Source of the DNA: Anticarsia gemmatalis
Taxonomy: Eukaryota; Arthropoda; Insecta; Lepidoptera; Erebidae
Reading direction: 5' to 3'
DNA length: 64,000 nucleotides
Assembly: GCF_050436995.1 (NCBI RefSeq)
Contig: NC_134775.1
Span: forward strand, 5,309,124-5,373,123
Shown one piece after another: positions 30,505-41,118 of this stretch (position 1 is the stretch's first letter; each line of letters opens with the position of its first letter). The notes below the pieces were generated by a model that saw nothing but the letters and a program-made list of their open reading frames with translations, did no database searches and was not told the DNA's origin. The translations under genes were made by a program, and so were the position numbers.

Positions 30505-31890
30505 TAAAATATCCTTATTTGAGTATTCCTTACCGTTATCACACTGTAATTTCTTAACCTTCTTATTAAATTTATTTTCTACTAAGTTCACAAATTCTAT
30601 AAAGCAACTAGCCGTTTCAGACTTATTTTTAATACAAAATATTCTAGTACATTTACTGTAATCATCAATGAAAGTCAGAAAATATTTCTCCCCGCCATAA
30701 CCAGTTGTGTTATGCGGCCCGTTTAAATCAGTATGAATCAATTCCAAAATCTCGGTAGTCTTTCTTCTATTATTTTCAAAAGGTACATTACACATTTTAC
30801 TTTGAATACAATTTGAACATTTCATTTCAGTGTTTTCAATTTTGTCTGGCAAACCATCCACTAATTTATCACTAATTAATTTATTTAGATATTGAAAGTT
30901 CACATGGCCAAGTGCCCTATGCCACTTCTCTTTATGAGTCAATTGAATTGAACTTACATACATATCATTTTTATAACCCTTGCATACAAAACTTTTTATA
31001 CAATACAAATTGTTTATTTTATCAGCAACAACTATTAACTCTCTATATTGATTATATATTTTTGCATTTTCATTTTTGGCAATAATAGTGCAACTCTTAG
31101 TTATTTTGGAAAAACTAAGCAAGTTTTGTTTTAAAACATGTATACCTTTCACAAAGTATACATGTTTTAAATCAATGTATTTTTTATTATAATAATTTTG
31201 AAAATAAACTTTTACTGTACCTACTTTTGTCGCTTGTAATGTTTTGCCATCTGGAAGTTTTACATCCACTGGATTTTTCAAATCAATGTAATTACAAAAA
31301 TAACTTTCATTATTGACTATGTGGTCTGTACAACCACTGTCTAAAAGCCAATTTATTTCACAATTATTATCATATTCTTCCCTTATCACAAACCCGGTTA
31401 AGTTATTTATTTCTGAATTGCATACTTGTGCTGTCCAGGACTCAGATGAGAAATGATTGGGCGACTCACTTATGGAAGAACTTTGGCCTTTACCTCTGCT
31501 GCGACCTCTATAGAGTCCACCTCGGTTAAAAACTCGTTGTTCACGGTGTCCTCTCTGTCCTCGCTGGCCTCGGTAGCTGTTTAGTCCTTGGTTATTTCTC
31601 TGCGCATACCAGCATTCGTTCTTCATATGGCCCAGCTTCCCACATACAAAGCATTGGGCATTTGTTTTAGTTACAAATGTACTGACATTGTTTTTCTGAT
31701 TTGGTTCTGAAGAAGTCATATCTTTTATTTTTGACTGTACATAATCAACGGTTCGTTGTTCTTCTGAAATAACATCAATAAAATCTCCAATATAACTATA
31801 GCTCGGTGGCAGGGCTCTTAGTAAATATCTTAACTTCTCGGGTTCATCTATCTTTCCTACAGCCACTTTGAAATCATTTATTGTTTTCTC
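30505..31890 (-). pseudogene. Copia Gag knuckle, protease and integrase N-terminal part
   Basis: Minus strand in order: Gag end, CCHC knuckle CFVCGKLGHMKNECW (about 31660-31620), Arg/Gly-rich stretch, protease with WLLDSGCTDHI (31345), pre-integrase WHRALGH (30930), integrase HTDLNGPHN (first aspartate, 30740) and LQCDNGKEY (second, 30545). Open throughout; cut by the SINE on one side and the CsRn1 element on the other. Confidence 0.93.
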
Positions 31891-32651
31891 TGTAGTGTTT
31901 GAGGAATTGTTCCGAATCATACACTAAATAAACTGCGCTTTTGATAAACAATAGTTTATTGGTAACTTAGCTTTAATTAAGTTCTAAGTAAAAAGCATAC
32001 AGCACACGCGAGATATCAAGAAGCACAGCACAGAAGGAGAGGAGTAATATGAGCGATGGATTAAGGAGAAGAAAGTTCATCAGCAATAATTAAGATCGCG
32101 AAGTATTAGCGCGTGGACCGGTGAGCAACGTTCGGCATGCGTGTCGCATCGAATGGTGTTAACGGTCGACTAGCGGCGGCTCGCGCCCCGAGGTACATCT
32201 CGGTGCAAGGCGCCCGCGCAGGTAGCCGCGTGACGTCACAAGGGTCGGCAGGCGGCCGGCGCGTGGACATTCGTTCAAAACAACAATGTCATTAAACATA
32301 TGCAAAACAAATGAAGAAGTCATTGTGTTTGTAAAACATTATTTTTATGAATATTAATGAAAAGTAAAACTAGCGCGAAATATGTTTTGTGGATATTAGT
32401 GCCGTGCAGGGAAACTGAATTCGGCTTCGGCCGCTAATTCGGCCTCCGTGAAATTCAGGTTCCGTGCGGACATCTCTAGTGTTATGATTAAAATGTGCTG
32501 TACTTATATAGATTATACAATAGATGTTTATATTAGTTTTAGGTTTCTGTACATAGTCTAGATATAAGTTTAATTTAATGCAATACAATTTAAGTTATAA
32601 TTTGAGTTAGTTATAAGTTTAAAATGTAAGTAACAAAGTAGCTACGCTACA
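31891..32651 (-). repeat. 3' LTR of CsRn1-clade element
   Basis: Minus strand TGTAGCGTAGC...CACTACA, 761 bp. Upstream of it, the purine run GGGGGGAGTGA (about 32652-32664) can serve as polypurine tract. It reads GAAGAAGTCA at 32310 where the other LTR has GAAGATGTCA, the only difference I saw. Confidence 0.94.
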
Positions 32652-32674
32652 TCACTCCCCCCGTGAGACCGTTC

Positions 32675-35600
32675 CTACGGGCGATAATAAGCAGGAAATC
32701 TCACCCTACGACCCGATCTGGTAGTTCTGACAATATTGTCTTCAGCATCAGGACTACACTGGTTTGAATGATGTGTTGGTATGGGAGTATTAGTAGGTGT
32801 GTTAGCATGAGTGAAATTTTGAGTGCTAGTGTGATCATTAGTTTGATTGTTAGTGTGAGTGCTTGTGTGAGCGTCGGTGGGTGAATCACAGAGTATGTAG
32901 GCAGGTTTCAGTCTGTCTATGGATACTGTGACTGTTTTACCATTCAACACAATAGTAAAGACTTTATCATTCCTAGATAACACCTCGTGAGGGCCAGAGT
33001 ATGCAGGTTTTAGTGAGCCAGCTACAGTGTCATTGCGGAGAAAGACATGTGAAGATGTAGCCAGATCCTTGAAAACAAATGGAGAACGATGACCACTGTG
33101 ACGCGATGCCTGTGGTGGCTTTAAAGAATTCACAAAGGACCGGATGCGAGATGTGTAGTATGCCATGTCGTGATATTCGTCCCTTGGGGGAAGAAAGAAA
33201 TCACCTGGGAGTCTTAACGCCTCGCCGTAAAGCAGTTCTGCTGATGAGGTATTCAGGTCATCCTTCAAAGCCGTACGAATTCCTAACAATACAAGAGGAA
33301 GTGACTCAACCCAGCAACTGTCAGCGTGGCAGGTTATGGCAGCTTTCAACTGCCGATGGAACCTCTCCACCATACCGTTAGACGCAGGATGATAAGCTGT
33401 GGTACGGCTATGGACAAAACCGGCCATGTCTGACAGCGACTTGAACAAAGCGGACTCAAACTGAGCTCCTCTGTCGGTCACAATTCTGAAAGGACAGCCG
33501 AAACGGGATATCCAACCGCTTAACAAAGCTTTCGCCGTAGTTTCGGCGGTTATATCCGAGATCGGGATAGCTTCGGGCCAGCGAGTAAATCGGTCAATGG
33601 CTGTCAGACAGTACCGATATCCTAGCGACAGTGGCAAAGGACCAACCAAATCAATGTGTACCACCTGGAAACGACCACTGGGAACACCATATGAGCCTAA
33701 GGGAGCAGAAACGTGTCGTGTAACCTTACACCGCTGACACGGCAAACAACTGCGAACCCACTCGCGACAGTCTTTGCGAACTCCCGGCCAAACGTAACGA
33801 TCACTCACCAACTTAATCGTTGCTTTGGCCCCAGGGTGGCTTAGGGAATGCAAATTATCGAAGACTTGACGGCGGTAGGTGTTAACAACGAACGGCCTCG
33901 GAACAGGGCCACTTACGTCGCAGAACAATTGCGTATTGGTACCAGGCAACCTAACCTTATCGAGAATCAAAGACGAGTTTCCAGTAAGTAGACTTGACAG
34001 TTCTGGGTCGCGGAGTTGAGCGGTTGCTAATCTTTCAGGGTCAATTGGCTGGATAACCTCCTCTACCCTGGACAAGGTGTCAGCAACAACATTGTCGCTG
34101 CCCGAGATGTGCCGTATGTCGGTGGAAAACTGCGAGATGAAGTCTAAGTGACGATATTGCCTGGGTGAGCAGTTATCTTTTCTTGACGTGAACGCGAAGG
34201 TGAGCGGCTTGTGGTCCGTATAAATGATGAAGTCACGAGCTTCGACCATGTGTCTAAAGTGCTTGATCGCCTCGTAAATAGCTAAGAGCTCCCGGTCGTA
34301 GGGAGAGTACTTGGTCTGGGCAGGAGACAGCTTCCTGGAAAAGAATGCTAGTGGCTGCCAAGTACTACCCTTCAGCTGCTGTAAGACCGCATCTAACGCA
34401 ACGTCGGAAGCATCGGCGACGAGTGCCAACTTCGCACTGCAGTCTGGATGTGCCAACATAGCCGCGCGACACAAACCTTGTTTGCACGCCTCAAAGGCAT
34501 CCAGTTCCTTCTGACCGAAGGTCACAGGATGAGAACCCTTGACAGGACCAGCCAAAAGCGCATTTAAAGGGGCTTGTTGTTGAGCTGCATCTGGTATGAA
34601 CCGACGGTAAAAATTGAGCATCCCTAAAAATCGACGCAATTCTTTGACCGTTTTGGGCTGTGAAAAATTTAAAATGGCGTCCACTTTTTCAGGCAAGGGC
34701 TTAGTACCTTCCGAAGAAATCCCATAACCTAAGAAAGTAACCTCCGAAGCGGCAAAAACACACTTATTCGAGTTTAGCACCATACCAAAATCTCTAAGTC
34801 TGCTGAAAACTTCATGAAGATGGGCTTCATGAATTTTCAGGTCTGCGCTAAAGACCAAAATGTCATCAATATACGGGTAAACGAAATCTAGCCCTCGCAA
34901 CATTTCATCGATGAAGCGTTGGAAGGTCTGACCCGCATTTCGAAGTCCAAAAGTCATGTACGGGAATTCGTAGAGTCCAAAGGGGGTGGAAATGGCGGTT
35001 TTGGGAATATCGGCGGGATGGACGGGAATTTGCTGGTATGCTCTACTCAGGTCCAGGACTGAAAACACCTTACAGTTGGCAAGGTCGTGGGAAAAGTCCT
35101 GAATATTGCGGATTGGATATTTATCCGGTATCGTGCGTGCGTTAAGCCTACGGTAGTCACCACAGGGTCGCCAGCCATCCTTCTTCGGAGCCAGGTGTAA
35201 GGGTGAAGCCCAAGGAGACTCTGAGGGGTGACATATCCCCATCTGCAACATGGCCTCGAACTCCGCTTTGGCGATTTTCAATTTTTCTGGCGACAGCCTG
35301 CGTGGAGAACACGACTCTGGTTGCCCTGATGTAGTGCGAATGTAATGACAGGTGTTGTGTTTCGTGACGTTATTTAAACCAGGAGGTCGGGTGATCTCGG
35401 GGTACTGTGCTAGTATAGCATGATACACCGAGTCACCAGACTTAACCTTCACTGAAGAAATACTGTCAAAATTCGCGAATGAAACCGAGGCGGCGAGCCT
35501 AGTATGTGCGTCAACCAACTGTTTACTGCGCACGTCTACCATTAAATTGTAGTGGGATAAAAAATCCACACCTATTATCGCCTTCGTAACATCGGCTACA

Positions 35601-35878
35601 ATAAATCGCCAAGGAAAGTCGCGACGCAAACCTATATTTAAAATTAAATTTATATAACCATAGGTACTAATTACGGAACCGTTAGCGGCGCAAAGTTCTA
35701 AAGGTGCTTTGTCGCGTCGTTCCTTTGCGAATGAGTGGGGGAAAACACACACATCACTACCAGTATCAATTAAAAATTTAATATTATTCCGTTTATCGGT
35801 TACAAATAATCGGCCGTTATTGGGGCAGTCGTCGGCCGACATTACACACTGCCCTACACTTTTCCCGTGTAGTCGCAC
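32675..35878 (-). CDS. CsRn1-clade Pol polyprotein
   Basis: A single 1067-codon frame. Order: protease LIDTGSDVCVFP (near residue 36), RT with YIDD active site (near 336), RNase H VADASD (near 485), integrase HHCC finger (about 680-715) and catalytic D, D, E near 744, 798 and 834 (IDLVGP, VTDRGAQ, NGMVERF). The C-terminus is rich in Thr, Asn and His. It overlaps gag in the -1 frame and has no good start of its own, so Gag-Pol fusion by frameshifting is likely. No damage seen. Confidence 0.95.
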   Translation of the reverse strand: MRLHGKSVGQCVMSADDCPNNGRLFVTDKRNNIKFLIDTGSDVCVFPHSFAKERRDKAPLELCAANGSVISTYGYINLILNIGLRRDFPWRFIVADVTKAIIGVDFLSHYNLMVDVRSKQLVDAHTRLAASVSFANFDSISSVKVKSGDSVYHAILAQYPEITRPPGLNNVTKHNTCHYIRTTSGQPESCSPRRLSPEKLKIAKAEFEAMLQMGICHPSESPWASPLHLAPKKDGWRPCGDYRRLNARTIPDKYPIRNIQDFSHDLANCKVFSVLDLSRAYQQIPVHPADIPKTAISTPFGLYEFPYMTFGLRNAGQTFQRFIDEMLRGLDFVYPYIDDILVFSADLKIHEAHLHEVFSRLRDFGMVLNSNKCVFAASEVTFLGYGISSEGTKPLPEKVDAILNFSQPKTVKELRRFLGMLNFYRRFIPDAAQQQAPLNALLAGPVKGSHPVTFGQKELDAFEACKQGLCRAAMLAHPDCSAKLALVADASDVALDAVLQQLKGSTWQPLAFFSRKLSPAQTKYSPYDRELLAIYEAIKHFRHMVEARDFIIYTDHKPLTFAFTSRKDNCSPRQYRHLDFISQFSTDIRHISGSDNVVADTLSRVEEVIQPIDPERLATAQLRDPELSSLLTGNSSLILDKVRLPGTNTQLFCDVSGPVPRPFVVNTYRRQVFDNLHSLSHPGAKATIKLVSDRYVWPGVRKDCREWVRSCLPCQRCKVTRHVSAPLGSYGVPSGRFQVVHIDLVGPLPLSLGYRYCLTAIDRFTRWPEAIPISDITAETTAKALLSGWISRFGCPFRIVTDRGAQFESALFKSLSDMAGFVHSRTTAYHPASNGMVERFHRQLKAAITCHADSCWVESLPLVLLGIRTALKDDLNTSSAELLYGEALRLPGDFFLPPRDEYHDMAYYTSRIRSFVNSLKPPQASRHSGHRSPFVFKDLATSSHVFLRNDTVAGSLKPAYSGPHEVLSRNDKVFTIVLNGKTVTVSIDRLKPAYILCDSPTDAHTSTHTNNQTNDHTSTQNFTHANTPTNTPIPTHHSNQCSPDAEDNIVRTTRSGRRVRFPAYYRP
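35854..35866 (-). promoter_or_regulatory. Candidate -1 ribosomal frameshift site at the gag/pol overlap
   Basis: On the minus strand the heptamer G GGA AAA (35860-35866) lies in gag phase three bases before the gag stop TAG (35854-35856), and the pol frame is the -1 frame. XXXYYYZ heptamers at such overlaps drive gag-pol expression in many retroelements. A downstream structure was not assessed. Confidence 0.6.
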
Positions 35879-36759
35879 GGTTTGTCACACCTAGCCGCTT
35901 TGTCGCCGAAATTGTAGTGGTACCAACAGGTAGGATGATTACGATGGTTAGCACTCGACCGGGATCTTGATCGCGAGCGGTTACGGGAACGGTGGCGGCG
36001 CGAAGGAGAATGCTGCTGACCACTGGAACGTGAACTGTAGGACGCGCGGGTGCACTCATCTACCTTCAGTGACAGCTGCTCCACCATCTTCCTCAGCTCA
36101 GCGATTTCACTCGCCGCGTCACGTGAGTTGCACGACGTGGCTGCCACGTTGTTCGGTGCGACAGTCTCCTGGATGTTATCCGCAAGGTCGGCGAGCTGCT
36201 CCGGCGATAGGGACATCTGTGATGCCAACACCGTCTGGACAATAGTGGGAAGGCGCTGTCGCCACACGGTTTTGATGAAGTCCAGGGGCACAGAAGGTCC
36301 AGCGAGGTCCTGGAGATGGCGCAGAAACTGCGATGGCTTCCGGTCGCCGAGCTCCTCGTGGGTCAGGAGCTGCCGGATCTTCTTCTCGTGCGATGCGGAA
36401 AGTCGGCGCACCAGCTCGGTCTTGATCCTCTCGTACCTGTTCTCAGCTGGAGGAGAGAGGATGATGTCCTTCACGGCCTTTGCATGCACTACGTCGAGAT
36501 TGGACGTCACGTGGGCGAACTTAGCCGCGTCATCGTCGATGCCATAAACTGCGAACTGCCCTTCCAGTAACGCGAACCATATTTCTGGATCCTCGGGGGA
36601 AAAGGAAGGCACCTTCAACCTCGTCTTCATCGGGTTGGGCGATGATTCGTCATCTACAAGTAGTGTGCATTTTTGCAACTTCCGTTTCGGGCGCATGGTT
36701 ACATGATCGCCATCTTGTGACATCGCCGTGGCTGCCGAATCACTTCCGGAACCGCTCAT
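35854..36759 (-). CDS. CsRn1-clade Gag
   Basis: I chose the ATG at 36757-36759 (MSGSGSDSAA) because the upstream codons belong to LTR and primer-binding site. The roughly 300-residue protein has the capsid-like block LGDRKPSQFLRHLQ, an Arg/Ser-rich stretch, and a CHCC finger of the form CxxH...CxxxC (CWYHYNFGDKAARCDKPC) typical of the CsRn1/Kabuki clade instead of the CCHC knuckle. It forms the particle and binds RNA. Confidence 0.94.
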   Translation of the reverse strand: MSGSGSDSAATAMSQDGDHVTMRPKRKLQKCTLLVDDESSPNPMKTRLKVPSFSPEDPEIWFALLEGQFAVYGIDDDAAKFAHVTSNLDVVHAKAVKDIILSPPAENRYERIKTELVRRLSASHEKKIRQLLTHEELGDRKPSQFLRHLQDLAGPSVPLDFIKTVWRQRLPTIVQTVLASQMSLSPEQLADLADNIQETVAPNNVAATSCNSRDAASEIAELRKMVEQLSLKVDECTRASYSSRSSGQQHSPSRRHRSRNRSRSRSRSSANHRNHPTCWYHYNFGDKAARCDKPCDYTGKV

Positions 36760-36768
36760 GATGTGCTC

Positions 36769-36782
36769 CGTCGGGGTCACCA
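36769..36782 (-). promoter_or_regulatory. tRNA-Trp primer-binding site
   Basis: Minus strand TGGTGACCCCGACG, one base from the 5' LTR end. It is complementary to the 3' end of insect tRNA-Trp including CCA, and would prime minus-strand cDNA. Confidence 0.85.
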
Positions 36783-36783
36783 A

Positions 36784-37544
36784 TGTAGTGTTTGAGGAAT
36801 TGTTCCGAATCATACACTAAATAAACTGCGCTTTTGATAAACAATAGTTTATTGGTAACTTAGCTTTAATTAAGTTCTAAGTAAAAAGCATACAGCACAC
36901 GCGAGATATCAAGAAGCACAGCACAGAAGGAGAGGAGTAATATGAGCGATGGATTAAGGAGAAGAAAGTTCATCAGCAATAATTAAGATCGCGAAGTATT
37001 AGCGCGTGGACCGGTGAGCAACGTTCGGCATGCGTGTCGCATCGAATGGTGTTAACGGTCGACTAGCGGCGGCTCGCGCCCCGAGGTACATCTCGGTGCA
37101 AGGCGCCCGCGCAGGTAGCCGCGTGACGTCACAAGGGTCGGCAGGCGGCCGGCGCGTGGACATTCGTTCAAAACAACAATGTCATTAAACATATGCAAAA
37201 CAAATGAAGATGTCATTGTGTTTGTAAAACATTATTTTTATGAATATTAATGAAAAGTAAAACTAGCGCGAAATATGTTTTGTGGATATTAGTGCCGTGC
37301 AGGGAAACTGAATTCGGCTTCGGCCGCTAATTCGGCCTCCGTGAAATTCAGGTTCCGTGCGGACATCTCTAGTGTTATGATTAAAATGTGCTGTACTTAT
37401 ATAGATTATACAATAGATGTTTATATTAGTTTTAGGTTTCTGTACATAGTCTAGATATAAGTTTAATTTAATGCAATACAATTTAAGTTATAATTTGAGT
37501 TAGTTATAAGTTTAAAATGTAAGTAACAAAGTAGCTACGCTACA
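36784..37544 (-). repeat. 5' LTR of CsRn1-clade element
   Basis: 761 bp, TGTAGCG...CACTACA on the minus strand, near-identical to 31891-32651, followed by TCTC on the outside. Promoter details were not resolved. Confidence 0.94.
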
Positions 37545-37938
37545 TCTCAAAATCAACAAAGAAGTCTTCTACTGTACTATAATTATTCAATTTTATCTCT
37601 TCAATTTTTCCTTTGCATATTATTTGCATGGCTGTAGACTGAGTTAGGTACATCTTGTCAAATTTGTTTAACATTTCAAATGCGGTTTTACATAAACTTA
37701 TATATTCCAATTGTTTATCCGATATTGTACTCATAATAATCGTTCTTGCCTTTAAATCCTTCTTTTTCCATTTCGCCTCAACATTTTCATTTTCACTCGG
37801 CGCTGGCATCATGGCGGTGGCCGGCTCGTGGCATTCTTTGTACTCTAGTAGGGTAAGCAATCTCAATTTCCAGCTCGAATAGTTTGCTCCATCAAAAATA
37901 GGCAACATGATGTCCTCAATTCTTGCCTGCTTGGCCAT
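37545..37938 (-). pseudogene. Copia Gag N-terminal part
   Basis: The ATG at 37936-37938 starts MAKQARIEDIMLPIFDG and runs through the copia Gag block with NYSSWKLRLLTLLE to the TCTC target of the CsRn1 element. The frame continues at 31890 on the other side. The ATG preceding the earlier in-frame ATG lies close to the primer-binding site and is less likely. Confidence 0.9.
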
Positions 37939-38110
37939 TTTTATGATAATAACGTTTGATTTTACTGAATTATTAATCTTTTTCAATTTTACATAGACAC
38001 GCGGTATAACCTAACTCGCATTTTCACTTTCTTAATATTTCACTGATTTTACTTTTATACTGACTGATTTAAACAAACTACGGACATTACTATGAAAACT
38101 GACGAACCAC

Positions 38111-38122
38111 GCTCTGCTACCA
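38111..38122 (-). promoter_or_regulatory. Copia primer-binding site, initiator tRNA-Met
   Basis: Minus strand TGGTAGCAGAGC directly follows the 5' LTR and is complementary to the 3' end of initiator tRNA-Met, the usual copia primer. Confidence 0.85.
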
Positions 38123-38341
38123 TGTTGAAATAAAAAACATAATTGTTGGAGAAGAAAAACGAATACTTTATTCTTAATTCTAACAACGTAATACACTAGT
38201 GGACGAGTGAAGACTGAAGAGCAAAGACCAAGGTCTAGCATAGATAAAATATAATTAGTTTGCGTCTATAAAATAATAGATGGCGCTATGAGTATCAAAA
38301 TAGCTAACATAAGATTACTAATATTTACTTATATTACAACA
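38123..38341 (-). repeat. 5' LTR of copia element
   Basis: 219 bp, starting TGTTG and ending CAACA, flanked outside by ATAAT. It is 11 bp longer than the 3' LTR because of short indels. Confidence 0.92.
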
Positions 38342-38347
38342 ATAATA

Positions 38348-38653
38348 AATTTAACCCATTAATGTCCCACTGCTGGGCAAGGGTCTCCTCTCGTAATGAG
38401 GGAGGGATTAGGCCTTGAGTCCACCACGCTGGCCAAGTGCGGGTTGGGGACTTTGCATGCCCTCAATAAATGTTTTAAACAAATTTTTAGGCATGCAAGG
38501 TTTCCTCACGATGTTTTCCTTCACCGTTGGAGCTTGTGATAATTATTTCTAATACACACATAACTTCGAAAAGACATTGGTGTGTTGCCTCGGGTTCGAA
38601 CCTGCGACCACTGGCGTGGGAGGTGTCAACTTATACCACTCGGCTATCACTGC
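38348..38653 (-). mobile_element. tRNA-derived SINE, family 1, second copy
   Basis: It matches 16529-16836 along its length: tRNA-like head at the right (B-box GGTTCGAACCC, minus strand), GGGTTAAATTT tail at the left. It sits in the 3' UTR of the large LINE, next to the copia element. Confidence 0.85.
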
Positions 38654-38705
38654 ACTGTACTATTAGATATATATATATATAGATTATTTATTATTTATTT
38701 ATTTA

Positions 38706-39083
38706 CTAGCTGACCCGCGCAACTTCGCTTGCGTCACGTAAGAGAGAATGGGTCAGAATTTTCCCCGTTTTTGTAACACTTTTTACTGTTCTGCTCCTAT
38801 TGGACGTAGCGTGATGATACAAAATATGCTTTTTTTTCATGAAAAATATTCTCAAAATTATGTATATCCGTCATTAAGACAGTTGCCATGACAACGGAAT
38901 TTTGTTAATTCAATGTCATTATAATATTGATTATTCGCGACTTCGTTCGCCACCTGAATTTTCCCGGGAAATGCGTCATTTTCCCGGGATAAAAAGTAGC
39001 CTATGTCCTTTCTCGAGTATCAAAACATCTCCATACCAAATTTCATGCAAATTGGTTCAGTAGTTTTGGCGTGATTGAGTAGC

Positions 39084-39134
<51 letters not shown>

Positions 39135-39175
39135 GTTACTTTCGCATTTATAATATTAGTATGGATTTTCTTGAG
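38706..39175 (-). mobile_element. Non-autonomous Helitron, 470 bp, two-family chimera
   Basis: Minus strand: starts TCCATACTAATATTATAAAT, ends with the CGCAA/TTGCG hairpin and CTAG, flanked by A (38705) and T (39176 on the plus strand), no TSD. Its 3' end belongs to the 16273 family but the 5' half (with ACTCTGTCTG and CCCGGGAAAAT blocks) is a different family. It holds a (CAGA)n microsatellite at 39083-39134. Confidence 0.85.
39083..39134 (+). repeat. (CAGA)n microsatellite
   Basis: About thirteen uninterrupted CAGA units inside the Helitron, a common feature of this Helitron type. Confidence 0.95.
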
Positions 39176-39185
39176 ACTTAGACAA

Positions 39186-40909
39186 ATATATATTTTTTAA
39201 TTTTGTTTTAAGTGACTTTTTACTTATTTTACTTTGTTCTCTTAACAAATCTATTTTATTAAACACCTTAGGCACCAAGTACTTAGATGTTCTCTTACAC
39301 TAACAATTTCTTATCTCTGGTTGGACCAATTTGTTCTCTCTTACCCTACGAGTATTATATTTATTTTTTACATTTATTTTATACATATCATTGTAGTAAT
39401 ATTCTATACCTATCAAGTATTCTACTTTCTTATCAATTGGCATAATTTTACAAATAGGAAATAATTTATCATAATCTCTATTGCACTTATTCTTTATGTT
39501 TTTACTAACTAGGAATTTAATCAGTCTTATTTGCAAGTCTTTAATGTCCTTTAAATATGTAATAAATGTTCTTCCATATACTAGTAATCCGTAACTAATT
39601 AGCGAGTCAGCAAGCGCGAAATAAACTGTTCTTAACGTCTGTTTGTTGAGTACTTGTTTGAGCTGGTAAAACTTACATAATACTGTTCTTAACCTATTGC
39701 AAATATCATTCACATGTAACTTCCAGTTAAAGTTTTTATCTATAGTCAATCCTAAATATTTAAAGTTATTTACATACTCTAATTTATTACAATTACAATT
39801 ATATTTGTTTTTGTGTAGACATTCGTAAGAGTGTCCTATAACTGCGAGATCTTGGGTATTCACCAGTTTAGCTTCTCGGTTATGTGGCGAATGAATATAC
39901 ATACACTTAGTTTTAGCTAGATTCAGTATTATGCCATTATCATGTGTCCATTTGGTAATATTCTCAAAATCGCTCTGAATACTTTCTTGTACTTCAACTA
40001 CATTTTTGGAGGCATAAACAAGACACATGTCATCAGCGTACATAAATACTTGACACCTTTTTACAACATTCGAGACACTGTTCACATGCATTATATATCC
40101 GACCGGACCATATACCGATCCGGTCGGGACTCCCAACTCAATATTCGCCTCTTTACCAACGACATCGGCTATGCTTGTGCTCATTTTACGATTAGTTAAA
40201 TAATTTTTAAACCAATTATTTATAGGTCCCCTTATACCGCATTCATTCATTGCTTGTAGTAAAATTTCATGGTCCAAAGTGTCAAACGCCTTTTTATAAT
40301 CTATAAATAGTATTATTACCTGTTTCCCCGAATCTAGGCAATCGTTAATATAATCTGAAAATGTCGATAAGGCGGACACAGTGTTCCGCGCTTTGCGGAA
40401 ACCGTGTTGAGTGTCACTTAATATTTTGTGTTGTTCCAAAAAGGTGCCAATTTTATTTGTCCTACAATAATATTTTCGAAAATTTTGTCTATAACGGATA
40501 ATATTGCAATAGGTCTATAATTAACGTAATCTAGATGACTACCAGATTTATATATGGGGCGTATTATTGCATGTTTTAGCTGGTCAGGGTATATACCATC
40601 TTGTATAGACATATTAATAAATCTAGCTATTACAGGACTTATTTTCTTACATATATATATAATATCTTTCGCTCTTATCCCATCTAATCCGGGTGATTTT
40701 TCACATGACAATTTTTTAATGACTTTTTCTACATCTATCGAACTGACTTTCTTATACCTAAAGCTTACTTCACTCGGATTTACATATGTATTTCTATCTA
40801 GAAATTTTACATTACAAACATGTTTAATACCTTTAATTTCCTCCGTAAAAGTCTTAGAAAATTTGAACAAATACACAGTCTGTGGGTAGGTGTCAAAATA
40901 AGTGGACAC
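39186..40909 (-). pseudogene. LINE ORF2: reverse transcriptase and C-terminus
   Basis: Minus strand: RT palm blocks SPGLDGI, NYRPIAIL, QHGFRKARNT, LFIDYKKAFDTL, the region corresponding to GVPQGS here GVPTGSVYGP, and active site YADD (about 40030). A frameshift near 40430 splits two ORFs. An in-frame TAG at 39300-39302 precedes a further 38 codons of normal LINE C-terminus to TAA near 39186. It is the continuation of the ORF2 pieces at 45706-46764 and 51005-51224. Confidence 0.9.
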
Positions 40910-41118
40910 AAAAAATCACTCCTCCTAATTTTATTTTAATTTAATTAATTTATCAGTTTATTTTTAATTTTATTGACTCAATATCTTAGTTATAGTACTC
41001 ACAATTATTATTATAATATAATATAATATATGTATTGATATTGCTTCACTAAACACCACCTGCCAGCTGAACACAAATCACAGAAAAGTTGCAAGTCACT
41101 TTCACAAGTTGCTGCACA

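Larger units (their letters stand above)
31891..37544 (-). mobile_element. Intact-looking CsRn1-clade Ty3/gypsy retrotransposon
   Basis: Two 761-bp LTRs (31891-32651, 36784-37544) differ at one position by eye and are flanked by TCTC (31887-31890, 37545-37548) inside the copia gag. The interior has a tRNA-Trp primer-binding site (36769-36782), a gag with a CHCC finger, and an uninterrupted pol in an overlapping frame. The clade is set by tRNA-Trp priming plus the CHCC Gag finger. It is the youngest LTR element here and may still be active. Confidence 0.94.
24670..38341 (-). mobile_element. Ty1/copia element inflated to 13.7 kb by nested insertions
   Basis: LTRs at 24670-24877 and 38123-38341 start TGTTG and end CAACA and are flanked by ATAAT (24665-24669, 38342-38346). 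The single gag-pol frame lies in five pieces (37938-37545, 31890-30505, 30228-29240, 28385-28103, 25897-24944), separated by a CsRn1 element, a SINE, a Spy-like element and a TA element. Within pieces I saw no stop or frameshift. Confidence 0.92.

Noticed and set aside
32370..32588. 72-codon ORF present twice (also 37263-37481)
   Set aside because: It lies in both LTR copies of the CsRn1 element and is duplicated only because the LTRs are.
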